From contig CACYNE010000006.1 of assembly GCA_902775605.1 (NCBI GenBank), positions 1 to 64,000 of the forward strand: a DNA stretch of 64,000 nucleotides, read 5' to 3'. Source of the DNA: an uncultured Prevotellaceae bacterium. Lineage in GTDB: Bacteria > Bacteroidota > Bacteroidia > Bacteroidales > Bacteroidaceae. Below, in pieces: positions 1 to 8,659 of this stretch. The notes under the pieces are model-generated. The model saw only the letters and a list, made by a program, of their open reading frames with translations, searched no databases and was not told the DNA's origin. The position numbers and the translations under genes were made by a program. Position 1 is the first letter of the stretch; every line of letters begins with the position of its first letter.

Positions 1-1
1 C

Positions 2-151
2 AGCCATTGCCGCACCTATTATTATGAGTTTCGCAATGGTGAGCGCCTCATCCCTCCTGCCGTCCAAGAGGAGATACGCCAGTATTTCCGCGAGGCCGGT
101 TGGAATGGCGACGTCCTTTTCGATGGGTTCGTCGAGGATTATGAGTGGTAA
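2..151 (+). CDS. C-terminal end of an unknown protein (5' end outside window)
   Basis: An open reading frame enters from the left edge and stops with TAA at 149-151. It encodes about 49 residues ending in the acidic, aromatic tail DGFVEDYEW. I do not recognise the family. The same tail recurs at 1735-1814, behind the neighbouring ATPase gene, so the 3' end of this gene exists twice. An overlapping ORF that starts at position 24 in another frame is a shadow of this one. The call as a real gene rests on the conservation of the tail between the two copies: most of the 7 differences in 81 bases are silent or conservative in this frame. Confidence 0.55.
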   Translation, partial: SHCRTYYYEFRNGERLIPPAVQEEIRQYFREAGWNGDVLFDGFVEDYEW

Positions 152-152
152 A
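72..152 (+). repeat. 81-bp direct repeat, copy 1
   Basis: These 81 bases, the last part of the partial gene plus one base, match 1735-1815 at 74 of 81 positions by my count. The two copies bracket the ATPase gene in direct orientation. Confidence 0.85.
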
Positions 153-165
153 TTTGCGAGGTCTG

Positions 166-201
166 GACTAAAAAAGTGGCACATGTGCCACTTTTTCAGT
201 C
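166..201. repeat. Large perfect palindrome downstream of the partial gene
   Basis: Positions 171-196 form a perfect 26-bp inverted repeat without a spacer (arm AAAAAGTGGCACA). It extends through one mismatch to GACT/AGTC on the outside. The A-run before and T-run after make it look like a bidirectional terminator. The absent loop and the length also fit a cruciform or protein-binding palindrome. Confidence 0.7.
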
Positions 202-319
202 TAAGAGCGTTGTTGTCTACTCAAACGATATACTACAGGAAAAACACGAAGATTTTGAGATTTTTGCGAAATACTACCAAATAAATTTTGAGAATTTTGT
301 GGTTTTGTCCCTAAAAAAT

Positions 320-350
320 TTTGAGGAAAGAAAATAATTCCCTATATTTG
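320..350 (+). promoter_or_regulatory. Bacteroidota-type promoter of the ATPase gene
   Basis: TTTG (320-323) and TATATTTG (343-350) are separated by 19 bases, close to the Bacteroides sigma consensus. The box lies upstream of the ATG at 372 and overlaps the alternative TTG start at 321, so it decides the start. Confidence 0.75.
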
Positions 351-371
351 CAACGTCAAAACAAGGAAATT

Positions 372-1715
372 ATGGAGCCTAAGAGACTTTTCAAACGTAA
401 AATATACGACCAGCTACTCAAGTGGAAGCAGCAGAGCAATGGAAACAGTGCTATCCTCATAGAAGGTGCTCGTCGAATCGGCAAGTCAACTATCGTTAAG
501 AGCTTTGCCAAGAACGAGTACAAGTCCTTCATCTTTATCGATTTCACCAAATGCTCAAAGGAAGTCAAGGATCTCTTTAACGACATATCTGACATCAATT
601 ATATTTTTCTGAGGCTTCAGCTGATTTATGGTGTGCAATTAATCGAACGAGAATCCCTTATTATTTTTGATGAGGTGCAGTTCCAGCCTCTTGCTCGTCA
701 GGCAATCAAGTCGTTTGTGGAAGACCATCGTTACGATTATATAGAAACTGGCTCCCTTATTTCTATTCGAAAAAACACAAAGAACATACTCATTCCCAGC
801 GAAGAAGAACGCATCTGTATGTATCCAATGGATTATGAAGAGTTTCGATGGGCCTTAGGCGATACGGCAACTATCCCATTACTCCGTACTATCTGGGATA
901 ATCCATACCCATTAAAGGAAGCACATAGAAAACTGATGCGAGATTTCCGTCTCTATATGCTTGTTGGTGGTATGCCTCAGTCTGTTGATGCCTATTTGGA
1001 GACAAACAACTTTGAAATGGTAGACCGAGCCAAAAGGCTTATTTTGGACTTATATGACGAGGATTTTGGAAAAATCGACCCATCAGGAAAGGCTGCACGC
1101 ATATTTGCAGCTATACCTGCGCAACTCAACAGCAATGCCTCTCGCTATAAGATTTCCAGTGTTATTCCAAAGGCAAGGACTGAAGATTACATAGAACTTA
1201 TCTCAGAGATGGAAAAGACAAAAACAGTGAATATCTCACACCACTGTGATGATCCCAATATAGGTTTTGGAAGTACAGAGGATTTGGAGTCGTACAAAAT
1301 GTTTGTTGGTGACACAGGTCTCTTTGTAACGCTGGCATTTCGAGACAAAGCATTTACAGAAAACGTCATCTACGAAAGACTTCTCAGCGACAAGCTTGCC
1401 ACTAACCTTGGCTACCTATATGAGAATATTGTGGCTCAGATGCTTACAGCTTCCGGCAATAAACTATTCTATCATTCATGGCCAACAGAAAGTGGGAAAC
1501 ACAATTATGAGGTCGATTTCCTGTTGTCTCGCGGGACTAAGATACTTCCAATCGAGGTAAAGTCCTCTTCATACAAAACACATGCATCCATAGATGCATT
1601 TTGCAAGAAATTCTCGTCGCGTATCACCAATGAGCGTTATCTTATCTATACCAAAGATTATGCACGAGAAGAATCCATGAAGTATCTACCTGCATATCTA
1701 GCATATTTCTTATAG
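372..1715 (+). CDS. ATP-binding protein, AAA_14 / DUF4143 type
   Basis: The 447-residue protein has a P-loop (GARRIGKST, about residues 31-39) and a Walker B-like segment IIFDEVQ. An extended C-terminal region ends in a restriction-endonuclease-like segment, EVDFLLSRG followed by PIEVK. This is the layout of the widespread AAA_14 plus DUF4143 ATPases, which are common in accessory DNA of Bacteroidota and whose cellular role is not established. I chose ATG 372 because the -7 box at 343-350 excludes the TTG at 321. The gene sits between two direct copies of the end of the upstream gene, which suggests it arrived or was rearranged by recombination. It is AT-richer than the housekeeping genes to the right. 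Confidence 0.88.
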   Translation: MEPKRLFKRKIYDQLLKWKQQSNGNSAILIEGARRIGKSTIVKSFAKNEYKSFIFIDFTKCSKEVKDLFNDISDINYIFLRLQLIYGVQLIERESLIIFDEVQFQPLARQAIKSFVEDHRYDYIETGSLISIRKNTKNILIPSEEERICMYPMDYEEFRWALGDTATIPLLRTIWDNPYPLKEAHRKLMRDFRLYMLVGGMPQSVDAYLETNNFEMVDRAKRLILDLYDEDFGKIDPSGKAARIFAAIPAQLNSNASRYKISSVIPKARTEDYIELISEMEKTKTVNISHHCDDPNIGFGSTEDLESYKMFVGDTGLFVTLAFRDKAFTENVIYERLLSDKLATNLGYLYENIVAQMLTASGNKLFYHSWPTESGKHNYEVDFLLSRGTKILPIEVKSSSYKTHASIDAFCKKFSSRITNERYLIYTKDYAREESMKYLPAYLAYFL

Positions 1716-1734
1716 ATAGCAACAGATTACAGAC

Positions 1735-1815
1735 AGATACGCCAGTATTCCCACGAGGCTGGCTGGAACGGCGACGTCCATCTCGATGGGTTCGTCGAGG
1801 ATTATGAGTGGTAAA
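1735..1815 (+). pseudogene. Remnant 3' end of the upstream gene (81-bp repeat copy 2)
   Basis: This stretch repeats 72-152 with 7 differences. In the matching frame it still reads into the same C-terminal tail (GDVHLDGFVEDYEW) and stops with TAA at 1812-1814. No 5' part of that gene is present between the ATPase stop at 1715 and here, so it is a fragment and not a gene. Confidence 0.7.
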
Positions 1816-2140
1816 ATTAGAAGAGATTATTAGAAAAAGAACGGAATACGATGATTATTGCACAAAGTATAACGAAAAATGTGATGAGCTTCAAGAATTG
1901 GCAGACAGGCAAAAGGGGGACATTTCTGATGAACTTACAAAATGCGAACAAGATAAAGACTCTCTTCATTCAAAAATGATTGCTTCTCAGAAATGTTATG
2001 ATGAAACGTGTAGAGAATTTATAAATGAAAAAATGTCGTCCATGGATCCGGAGTTACGAGAAATGTTTTATAGTAATCAACGGAATAATTTTATAACGAG
2101 AAATTGGGGACCAATTATTGATGAATTGTCAAAATTGTAA
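1808..2140 (+). CDS. Small hypothetical coiled-coil protein
   Basis: The 110-residue product is rich in Glu, Lys, Asp and Cys, with heptad-like character over roughly residues 1-80 (for example EEIIRKRTEYDDY and DELQELADRQ). It has no signal peptide or membrane segment. The GTG start at 1808 lies inside the remnant repeat and no ATG is available near it. Either the gene is genuinely started by GTG or its original 5' end was lost when the repeat moved in. Function is unknown. Confidence 0.5.
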   Translation: MVKLEEIIRKRTEYDDYCTKYNEKCDELQELADRQKGDISDELTKCEQDKDSLHSKMIASQKCYDETCREFINEKMSSMDPELREMFYSNQRNNFITRNWGPIIDELSKL

Positions 2141-2223
2141 AGAACTATTAAAAAAATCATAGAGGGAACAGATTCTAATTCCCCCAATTATATCTATTAA
2201 GTATAGGATTCTCAATACAAATT

Positions 2224-2247
2224 TTCCGAGTCGTTTGTCGGCTCGGA
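2224..2247. other. Hairpin in the intergenic region after the secreted protein gene
   Basis: A 9-bp stem with one T-G pair (TCCGAGTCG with CGGCTCGGA, loop TTTGT) lies about 70 bases beyond the stop of the minus-strand gene at 2317. It may terminate that transcript, but the T-run is weak. Confidence 0.35.
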
Positions 2248-2316
2248 GATAAATGTATTTCAATGATTATGCCAACTCACGGGCATCGTCCGTAAAGGAA
2301 ATGCGGGCGATAATTG

Positions 2317-3384
2317 TTATTTCGTCTTCACCAAACGTTTGGTTTCTACAATCTCGCCATCTACAAACATCGTGCATAGGAAGATTCCCTTATCCAACAC
2401 ATCACTATCGATTGTGACGCTTGTTTCTGTTGGAGAAAGCGGCACTCTTGTCATCACACGACCACCCATATTCGTAACGAGGATATAGGCATTGGAGGCA
2501 TTGGAAGCCAAGAGGTATCGCAAGGTGGCAGGCTCGCTGACAGACGAGGGGGCTGCAGAGATGAGCGTATTGCCTAAGGCCGAACGAACGGCATTCACAT
2601 CGGAAGTGTCGCCGCTGCGAGCCATCATGGCATCGACAAACTTTTCCGTGCGACAATCTATCTGCACCTTCAGCTCCTGGATACAGCTTATCAGGATGGG
2701 GATGAGATCAGTATAGTTGATTCCAAATCCATCAGGAATCTTCACAACCAACGAGGGGAATATCGCCTGAAGTTCCTCGGGCAGCAATCCATAACGCAAC
2801 TTTGAACGCATCTCATCGTTCATCTGCTCCAAATGCTGGATATAGGCCTCTCTCTCTTCCTCGCTCAGATAACTGAGATCTTCTTCAGACGCTCCATAAT
2901 TGGACTTCATGGTGTATTCTATCACATGCAAGCCCAGGATATTGTCTAAGATGTACTGTTGGGGCGTGTCGCTTCCCAAGAGTCTAATATTATCCCAATT
3001 GGTATTCTCTGTTGGAATACTGTCCTGTCCGCTGATTCGCTTGTCTAGTGTGACGTATCCATAATAGTAGTAGGAATCGGCACAGAGACGCACCTCATAT
3101 TCGCCATCGATGGTTGTCGGCAGATAAACCGGCTGGCTGTGTTTGCAAGGTACTACGTATACGCTCTCATTATCCTTGAGAAGCATGAACGTCAGGCTGT
3201 CTTCAGATTCAGGAAGGATGAATTTATGGTCGTCTTGTGTGACGAACAGCGTATTAGACAATGTTTGCGTCGAGTCTGTCTGAGCAGCAACAAGGTAGAG
3301 GGGAACATAGTTGATCTTCGCCTCAACAGCAGACATGTTTCCCAAGAGGAAAGCTACAAGAATAAGCAAGTATTTTTTCATCAT
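2317..3384 (-). CDS. Secreted protein with S74-like chaperone motif and T9SS-type tail
   Basis: A signal peptide (KKYLLILVAFLLG) starts this 355-residue protein. Around residues 195-250 it reads LRYGLLPEELQAIFPSLV, then DGFGINYTDLIPIL and IQELK. This pattern resembles the conserved core of the intramolecular chaperone (peptidase S74) domain of phage tail fibres and endosialidases. The last 70 residues have the GGRV...GIFLC...VETKRLVK pattern of type IX secretion C-terminal signals. I infer an exported, possibly surface-anchored protein. The middle is unassigned. It is transcribed divergently from argE. ATG codons at 3384 and 3381 are both possible starts. Confidence 0.72.
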   Translation of the reverse strand: MMKKYLLILVAFLLGNMSAVEAKINYVPLYLVAAQTDSTQTLSNTLFVTQDDHKFILPESEDSLTFMLLKDNESVYVVPCKHSQPVYLPTTIDGEYEVRLCADSYYYYGYVTLDKRISGQDSIPTENTNWDNIRLLGSDTPQQYILDNILGLHVIEYTMKSNYGASEEDLSYLSEEEREAYIQHLEQMNDEMRSKLRYGLLPEELQAIFPSLVVKIPDGFGINYTDLIPILISCIQELKVQIDCRTEKFVDAMMARSGDTSDVNAVRSALGNTLISAAPSSVSEPATLRYLLASNASNAYILVTNMGGRVMTRVPLSPTETSVTIDSDVLDKGIFLCTMFVDGEIVETKRLVKTK

Positions 3385-3409
3385 CGCATATAGTATTTAA
3401 AGTTTTGTG

Positions 3410-3417
3410 CAAAAATA
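3410..3417 (-). promoter_or_regulatory. -7 box for the S74-like protein gene
   Basis: TATTTTTG on the minus strand, about 26 bases before the ATG. Confidence 0.6.
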
Positions 3418-3481
3418 GAAATTATAAATGAAACTTCCAAGAAAAGTTGTATCCATTTAAAGAAATTAAAAGAAAAAAGTG

Positions 3482-3489
3482 TAATTTTG
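3482..3489 (+). promoter_or_regulatory. -7 box for argE
   Basis: TAATTTTG, followed by C, lies 32 bases before the ATG at 3522. Confidence 0.65.
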
Positions 3490-3521
3490 CAGACGAAAGT
3501 ATTTTCTAAAACTATGTCGAT

Positions 3522-4583
3522 ATGAGTATTGAGGAGAAAAGCAGATACGTGAATGATGCAGTGGAACTGCTGAAGGAACTGATTGCCACACCACGCGCAA
3601 GCAGAAACGAAACGGAGGCTGCTGACGTTATGGAACAGCGGATGGCGCAATGGGGACTGAACCCGCAACGCGAGGCCAACAACCTGTGGGCGGTATCGGA
3701 CAACTTCGACGAGGCCAAGCAAACCATCCTCCTCAATGCGCATATCGACACGGTGAAACCGGTGAAGACATGGACGCGCGACCCCTACGAGCCTGAGGTC
3801 ATCGGCGACAAGCTCTTTGGCATCGGCGCCAACGACTGCGGCGGCGGACTGGTGACACTGCTTCAGGTGTTCCGCATCTTGAAAGGCCGTAAGCTGCCCT
3901 TCAACCTCATCTACCTAGCATCGGCCGAGGAAGAGGTGTCGGGCAAGAACGGCATTGAGCACGTATTACTCTTATTACCCAAGATTGACGTGGCCATCGT
4001 GGGCGAGCCAACAGGCATGCAACCCGCTATTGCGGAAAAAGGACTAATGGTGATTGACGGTTATGCAAAGGGCGTCAGCGGTCACGCCGCAAGAAACGAA
4101 GGGGTGAACGCCATCTATGAAGCACTGGACGACCTGGTATGGCTGCGTGATTACAAGTTCACGAAGGAGAGTCCGCTGCTGGGCGCCACCAAGATGACCG
4201 TCACACAGGTGGAGAGCGGTACGCAACATAACGTAATTCCCGATTCTCTACATTTCGTGATTGACGTACGCACCAACGAGTTCTATCAGAACGAGTTTGT
4301 CTTTGCCTTCCTGCAGAAACATATGAAACGCTGTACGCTGGAGGCCCGTTCGTTCCGCCTGCACTCATCGAGCATCCCTGTCGAGCATCCGCTGGTGAAG
4401 CGCTGTCTGGAACTGGGACTGAAGCCCTTCGGCTCTCCTACCCTGTCAGACCAGGCATTGATGTCGTTCCCCTCGTTCAAACTGGGACCTGGCGAGTCAT
4501 CACGCAGTCATAGCGCTGATGAGTTTATCTGCATCAGCGAGATGGAGCATGCCCTCGAAACATACTTGAAGATTATCCCCTGA
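3522..4583 (+). CDS. argE: M20-family deacetylase of arginine synthesis
   Basis: The 353-residue protein has the co-catalytic zinc hydrolase motifs of the M20 family: NAHIDTV (about residues 72-78), GANDCGG (metal-bridging Asp), AEEEVSG (catalytic Glu) and a C-terminal RSHSADE histidine. The family removes the acyl group from N-acylornithine or N-acylcitrulline. In many Bacteroidota the arginine pathway runs through acylated citrulline, so the exact substrate is uncertain. It has its own promoter and overlaps the convergent EnvC-like gene by 11 bases at the 3' end. Confidence 0.85.
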   Translation: MSIEEKSRYVNDAVELLKELIATPRASRNETEAADVMEQRMAQWGLNPQREANNLWAVSDNFDEAKQTILLNAHIDTVKPVKTWTRDPYEPEVIGDKLFGIGANDCGGGLVTLLQVFRILKGRKLPFNLIYLASAEEEVSGKNGIEHVLLLLPKIDVAIVGEPTGMQPAIAEKGLMVIDGYAKGVSGHAARNEGVNAIYEALDDLVWLRDYKFTKESPLLGATKMTVTQVESGTQHNVIPDSLHFVIDVRTNEFYQNEFVFAFLQKHMKRCTLEARSFRLHSSSIPVEHPLVKRCLELGLKPFGSPTLSDQALMSFPSFKLGPGESSRSHSADEFICISEMEHALETYLKIIP

Positions 4584-6075
4584 GCCAAGGACGCGGGTTG
4601 AGCAGGTCGGTCCAGTTACGCAACTGGAATTGCATGGTGTTCGACGCACCAAGCTTTCCTAATGTCTGGTTGGTCGAAACCTTTTGACCAACCTTCACGG
4701 CAACGTTTGACAAGTCGCAATAGACAGAGATATACCTGCCGTGGCGCACCATGACGATATACGAAGAACCCGTATAGAAGATCTTACTCACCTCACCATC
4801 GAACACGCAACGTGCCATGGCTCCCGGCTGCCCCTTAATATGCAGGCCTTTACTGCTCAGATGAACATTACCCAGGCCCTCAACAACATTAGAGCCAAAG
4901 CCACGAACCACTTGATAGGGACCCGTGATAGGCATGGGAAGTCTGCCCTTATTGCTGGCAAAGTTGCCGGTGAGTTTCTTATCGGGATCGGCATTGACAA
5001 AGTTGTCAATATCCTTCTTTGATTCTTCCACATGACGTTCGGCGGTGACACGCAACTTCTCAGCATCCTTGGCACGCTGAGTAGCCTCTGCCTTCTCGCG
5101 CTCAGTCTTTGCTGCACGCGCCTGTGCCTTAGCGGCTTCCTCATTGGCCTTGGCCTCGGCTAAGCGTTTCTCGCGTTCCTTACGCTCACGCTCCTTGCGC
5201 GCCAACTCCTCAGCCTTGCGTTTCTTCTCGGCCTCAATACGGGCTTTCTCGCGGGCAACCTCCTCGGCAATCAACTTTTCAATCTTTGCATTCAGCTCTG
5301 CCTCCTGCTTCTGCTCTTTCTTGATGAGCTCCTGCACAGTGCGTTGCTCTTTCTGCAGCTTAGCCACCATCTGCTTTTGCTCAGCCTGCTTGCGCTCCAG
5401 GTTCTGCTGCTCGGTCTCGCCTTGCTTCAACTTGGCACTTTTCTCCTGGCGATTATTTTCTATCTCTTGCTGTTTGGCCTCAATCTGTGCTTGTTTGATC
5501 TTCACTGCCTCGCCCTGTGCTTTCTGATAAGTGGCATATTCCTTCATGAAACGCGAGCGGCGATACATCTGATTGACGTTCTTGGCACTGAAGACAAACA
5601 TCATCTTGCTTTGCGTGTTACGGTTGCGATACATATAGCGCATCGACTTGGCGTAACGCTGCTGACGATCAGCGAGTTCGCGTTCCAGCACTTTCATCTC
5701 AGCATTGAGCATAGACAACGCACTGTCCAGTGTGGCAATATGGACGCGAATGGTATCAATCAGACGCTTCTTATCGTCAATCTCGCCACCCAGAACCAGC
5801 ACATCCTGCATCTGCTGCTTCACCCTACGGTCCAGATCTGCCTTCTGCTTTTTCTTTTTCTCAATGTCCTGATGCAGCTGCTTTTGCGAAGCCTGCATTT
5901 TCTCCCTTTCCGTCAACGGCTTCTTGGTCGTTGACTTCTTGGTTTGTGTTTTCTTTGTGGTCTTCTTCTGCTGTACCTGCGTGGTGGTTTTCTTGCGCTG
6001 CGTAGTCTTAGACTTCTGGGCAGGAGTAGCTACACAGAACACAAGGGCCAGAAACAGGACAATGAGTTTTCTCAT
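4573..6075 (-). CDS. EnvC-like murein hydrolase activator with degenerate LytM domain
   Basis: The 500-residue protein has a signal peptide ending in ATPAQ and a Lys/Thr-rich segment to about residue 55. A very long coiled coil rich in Glu, Lys, Gln and Ala follows to about residue 370, then a C-terminal M23/LytM domain. The zinc-binding positions of M23 peptidases are replaced: the HxGxD motif reads SKGLHI, the second His is DL, and HxH reads MQFQL. It should therefore bind or activate an amidase and not cut peptidoglycan itself, as known for EnvC. It is the last gene of the operon dut-TPR-DUF4292-envC. Confidence 0.85.
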   Translation of the reverse strand: MRKLIVLFLALVFCVATPAQKSKTTQRKKTTTQVQQKKTTKKTQTKKSTTKKPLTEREKMQASQKQLHQDIEKKKKQKADLDRRVKQQMQDVLVLGGEIDDKKRLIDTIRVHIATLDSALSMLNAEMKVLERELADRQQRYAKSMRYMYRNRNTQSKMMFVFSAKNVNQMYRRSRFMKEYATYQKAQGEAVKIKQAQIEAKQQEIENNRQEKSAKLKQGETEQQNLERKQAEQKQMVAKLQKEQRTVQELIKKEQKQEAELNAKIEKLIAEEVAREKARIEAEKKRKAEELARKERERKEREKRLAEAKANEEAAKAQARAAKTEREKAEATQRAKDAEKLRVTAERHVEESKKDIDNFVNADPDKKLTGNFASNKGRLPMPITGPYQVVRGFGSNVVEGLGNVHLSSKGLHIKGQPGAMARCVFDGEVSKIFYTGSSYIVMVRHGRYISVYCDLSNVAVKVGQKVSTNQTLGKLGASNTMQFQLRNWTDLLNPRPWLRG

Positions 6076-6092
6076 ATCTTCTTATTCTTCCA

Positions 6093-6947
6093 TTAAAGAG
6101 CCATGAAACGACGGAGAATCTGGTCAACCGTCACCTCACGATACTTATCAGACACCTTTGTACGCGTTTCCCAGTCGCTTTCGTTCTTCAGATAGTTCAG
6201 GCGGATGCCCAACTTAACCTCTGTCTCGGGCGCGGTCAGGGTAACGCCCATATTGCTGGGGAACATGGTGCTGCCCATCTTTGAGAACTCCGTATAATCC
6301 CAGTTTAACTGCGTGTTGCCCTTCAACTGGTCACGATAAGAGATATTGGCCATCTTGATACGGCCAGACTGGTTGTTGGCCAGCCAGCTGTAGTTCATCT
6401 TACCCTCATCAAGACTGATGACCACATCCTCGGCATCCATGTTGGCAGAATATTTCTCCAACGCAGTTTTATCTACCTTCTGACGACCAGGCATGAAGAG
6501 TTCGTTCCAGAACAGTGCCTGTAGTGTATAGAAGTTGATGCCACTGTTGCGCAGGAAGTCCACGTAGTTATATGGCGCCTTTAGGAATTGCTTATTGATA
6601 CGGTCGATGATCAACACATAGTCCTTGGTGAACTCAAGGCGACCAGCCTCAACAAAACCAAAAGCCATAAGCTGCATCTGAATCACGTCGTCACGCTTCA
6701 TCCTCAGGTTTCCCGTCAGCGACACCTGCTGAGGTCCGTACTCTATTGAGAACTTCAACTTCGATGTCACGAACTGTGGCTTTGACGAGTTGTCGTTCAC
6801 TTTCTCAAGGAAAGCGGCCTGTTCCAATGCCTCAGGAGACACTACGGGCTGAGCCACATCCTTTACTGCCTGCTTATGAGAATGGCAAGACGTCATGAAC
6901 AAAGGTATTGCCACAACGGCAACCTTTAGGATATTTGAAATCTTCAT
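6093..6947 (-). CDS. DUF4292 lipoprotein
   Basis: The 284-residue protein has a lipoprotein signal peptide with the lipobox MTSC at about residues 18-21. Its beta-rich body starts FVTSKLKFSIEYG and includes LRMKRDDVIQMQL, then a long YSWLANNQSG and VTLTAPETEVKL pattern typical of DUF4292. The fold resembles the LolB/LppX type of lipid-handling protein, so a role in outer-membrane lipoprotein or lipid handling is possible but unproven. Its start overlaps the stop of the TPR gene by 4 bases, so translation is probably coupled. Confidence 0.8.
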   Translation of the reverse strand: MKISNILKVAVVAIPLFMTSCHSHKQAVKDVAQPVVSPEALEQAAFLEKVNDNSSKPQFVTSKLKFSIEYGPQQVSLTGNLRMKRDDVIQMQLMAFGFVEAGRLEFTKDYVLIIDRINKQFLKAPYNYVDFLRNSGINFYTLQALFWNELFMPGRQKVDKTALEKYSANMDAEDVVISLDEGKMNYSWLANNQSGRIKMANISYRDQLKGNTQLNWDYTEFSKMGSTMFPSNMGVTLTAPETEVKLGIRLNYLKNESDWETRTKVSDKYREVTVDQILRRFMAL

Positions 6948-8659
6948 TGTTTAATATATTTTTTACGTTTAATTTTCTTGATAAGAACCTTATTTCCTGG
7001 ATCCTCCTTTAAGGCTTTCTGCCACAGATCGAGGGCGCCCTCCATATCGCCAGCCATCATATAGATATCACCGGCATGCTCAGTGACCACAGCACCAATC
7101 GTTGAATCGTTCTGCAAGGCCTGGTCAATATAGACGCGTGCCTCAGCATAGCGTCCCTGCATGAAGAGAATCCATGCGTAAGTATCCAGATAGGTGGCAT
7201 TCTTGGGTTCTGCCTTGATGGTCTTAAAACTCATCTCTTCGGCACGTTCTAGGTTCTCACCCTTCAGGCTGAGGTAATAGGCGTAGTTATTCAGGCAACC
7301 GATATTGTCCGGTTTCCATTGTAAACACGAGTCATAGGCAGCAAAGGCTTCACGCTCGCGGTCTTTCTGAAAGAGGATATCGCCCAGCACTGCATAGAAG
7401 TCGGAGACAATCTCTGGCGAGCTGTTCTCATTGATGACGCTAATACCGTTCTTAAACGCATCCAGCGCATGGTCTTTGTCATCGCTACGATAGTAGGCCA
7501 TTCCCTGATAATAGTAGAAAGCCATCTCCTCCGGGTTATACTGACGCGCTGCCTGACACAGGCTGATGATACTGGCGTTATCATCGTCCTCCCAGGCATA
7601 CTGTACCAACTGCAGGCGTGCCGGTGCATAGTCGGGAGCCATCTCCAGCACCTTCTTCAGGGCTGTTGCCACACTGTCCTTCGGCATTTTCTTCAGGTCC
7701 ATATATGCGGCCTTGAGCATAGCTAACTCAACATCGGGCTCTGGTTGAGACAGCAACTTGGCAAACACATTCAAAATCTCGGTACTATCACCACCTGCAC
7801 GCTCGTTCTCACCAATAAGCTGGCGCAGCATAAAGACTTTATCCTCTGTATTCGTATGTTTGTTCAACAGGATGCAGTGGGTCAGAGAGTCCACAGCCTC
7901 ATCATCCTCCATGTGGATATAGTACGTGCGAAGCGACTGCTGAGCTTTCGTATTATCGGGCTCTTCGGCCAGCACCTGCTTCAGCACATCATAGGCCGAC
8001 GCCAATTCTCCATTACCCATCAGGGTGTTGGCATAGAGCGTACGGTAATCTAGGTCATAGGGATGCTCTTCCGACAGCGATTTCACGGCCTCAACAGCAC
8101 TCTGATGATCGCCCATCTGAACGTAGAGGGCACTCTTTGACAATGAGATACGCTCACTCTTGCCATCAATGGCCTCTATACGATCGAGCACGCTAATGGC
8201 CTTCTCGTATTCCTTCTCCTGGATATACAGGCGATAGATGGTCTCCAACAGTTCCTCACGACTCTTGTCCTGCTCGTACATTTTCTCGAACACTGGGATA
8301 GCCTCAGAGAACATGCCCTTACCGATATACGAGCGACCCAAAGTCTCCATATAGGTCATGTTGTTGGGACTCAGGACGGTGGCCTTCTTAAAAAGTTCCA
8401 GGGCCTTATCCGTATTCTTGATTTCCGTATAGTACTGCGCCAGGAAGAAGCAGACCTCCGATGCATCGGGCTTCAACTCCAAGCATCTGCTCAGCAGGTC
8501 GAACGTTGCATCATGACGACCACGCTGACGCTGCAGCATAGCCTCATGGAACAGGATCTCATATTGACGCTGAACATCCTGTTGTTCCAAGTCAGACGTC
8601 TGCGCGTTGACAGTCAAGCCAACGAACAAGAACAATACTATCAAGAACCAGCTTTTCAT
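6944..8659 (-). CDS. Secreted TPR-repeat protein
   Basis: The 571-residue protein has an N-terminal signal peptide ending VNAQ and is otherwise built of tetratricopeptide repeats. Recognisable units include ALELFKKATVLSPNN, AIPVFEKMYEQDK and, near the C-terminus, ARVYIDQALQNDSTIGAV with ALDLWQKALKEDPGN. It probably acts as a periplasmic scaffold. Its ATG shares one base with the dut stop (TAATG), so it is translated with dut. The same dut-TPR-DUF4292-M23 order is, from memory, common in Bacteroidales. Confidence 0.85.
   Translation of the reverse strand: MKSWFLIVLFLFVGLTVNAQTSDLEQQDVQRQYEILFHEAMLQRQRGRHDATFDLLSRCLELKPDASEVCFFLAQYYTEIKNTDKALELFKKATVLSPNNMTYMETLGRSYIGKGMFSEAIPVFEKMYEQDKSREELLETIYRLYIQEKEYEKAISVLDRIEAIDGKSERISLSKSALYVQMGDHQSAVEAVKSLSEEHPYDLDYRTLYANTLMGNGELASAYDVLKQVLAEEPDNTKAQQSLRTYYIHMEDDEAVDSLTHCILLNKHTNTEDKVFMLRQLIGENERAGGDSTEILNVFAKLLSQPEPDVELAMLKAAYMDLKKMPKDSVATALKKVLEMAPDYAPARLQLVQYAWEDDDNASIISLCQAARQYNPEEMAFYYYQGMAYYRSDDKDHALDAFKNGISVINENSSPEIVSDFYAVLGDILFQKDREREAFAAYDSCLQWKPDNIGCLNNYAYYLSLKGENLERAEEMSFKTIKAEPKNATYLDTYAWILFMQGRYAEARVYIDQALQNDSTIGAVVTEHAGDIYMMAGDMEGALDLWQKALKEDPGNKVLIKKIKRKKYIKQ

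Noticed and set aside
24-284. ORF of 86 codons at the left edge
   Set aside because: It runs through the palindrome and lies in a different frame from the conserved tail that is shared with 1735-1814.
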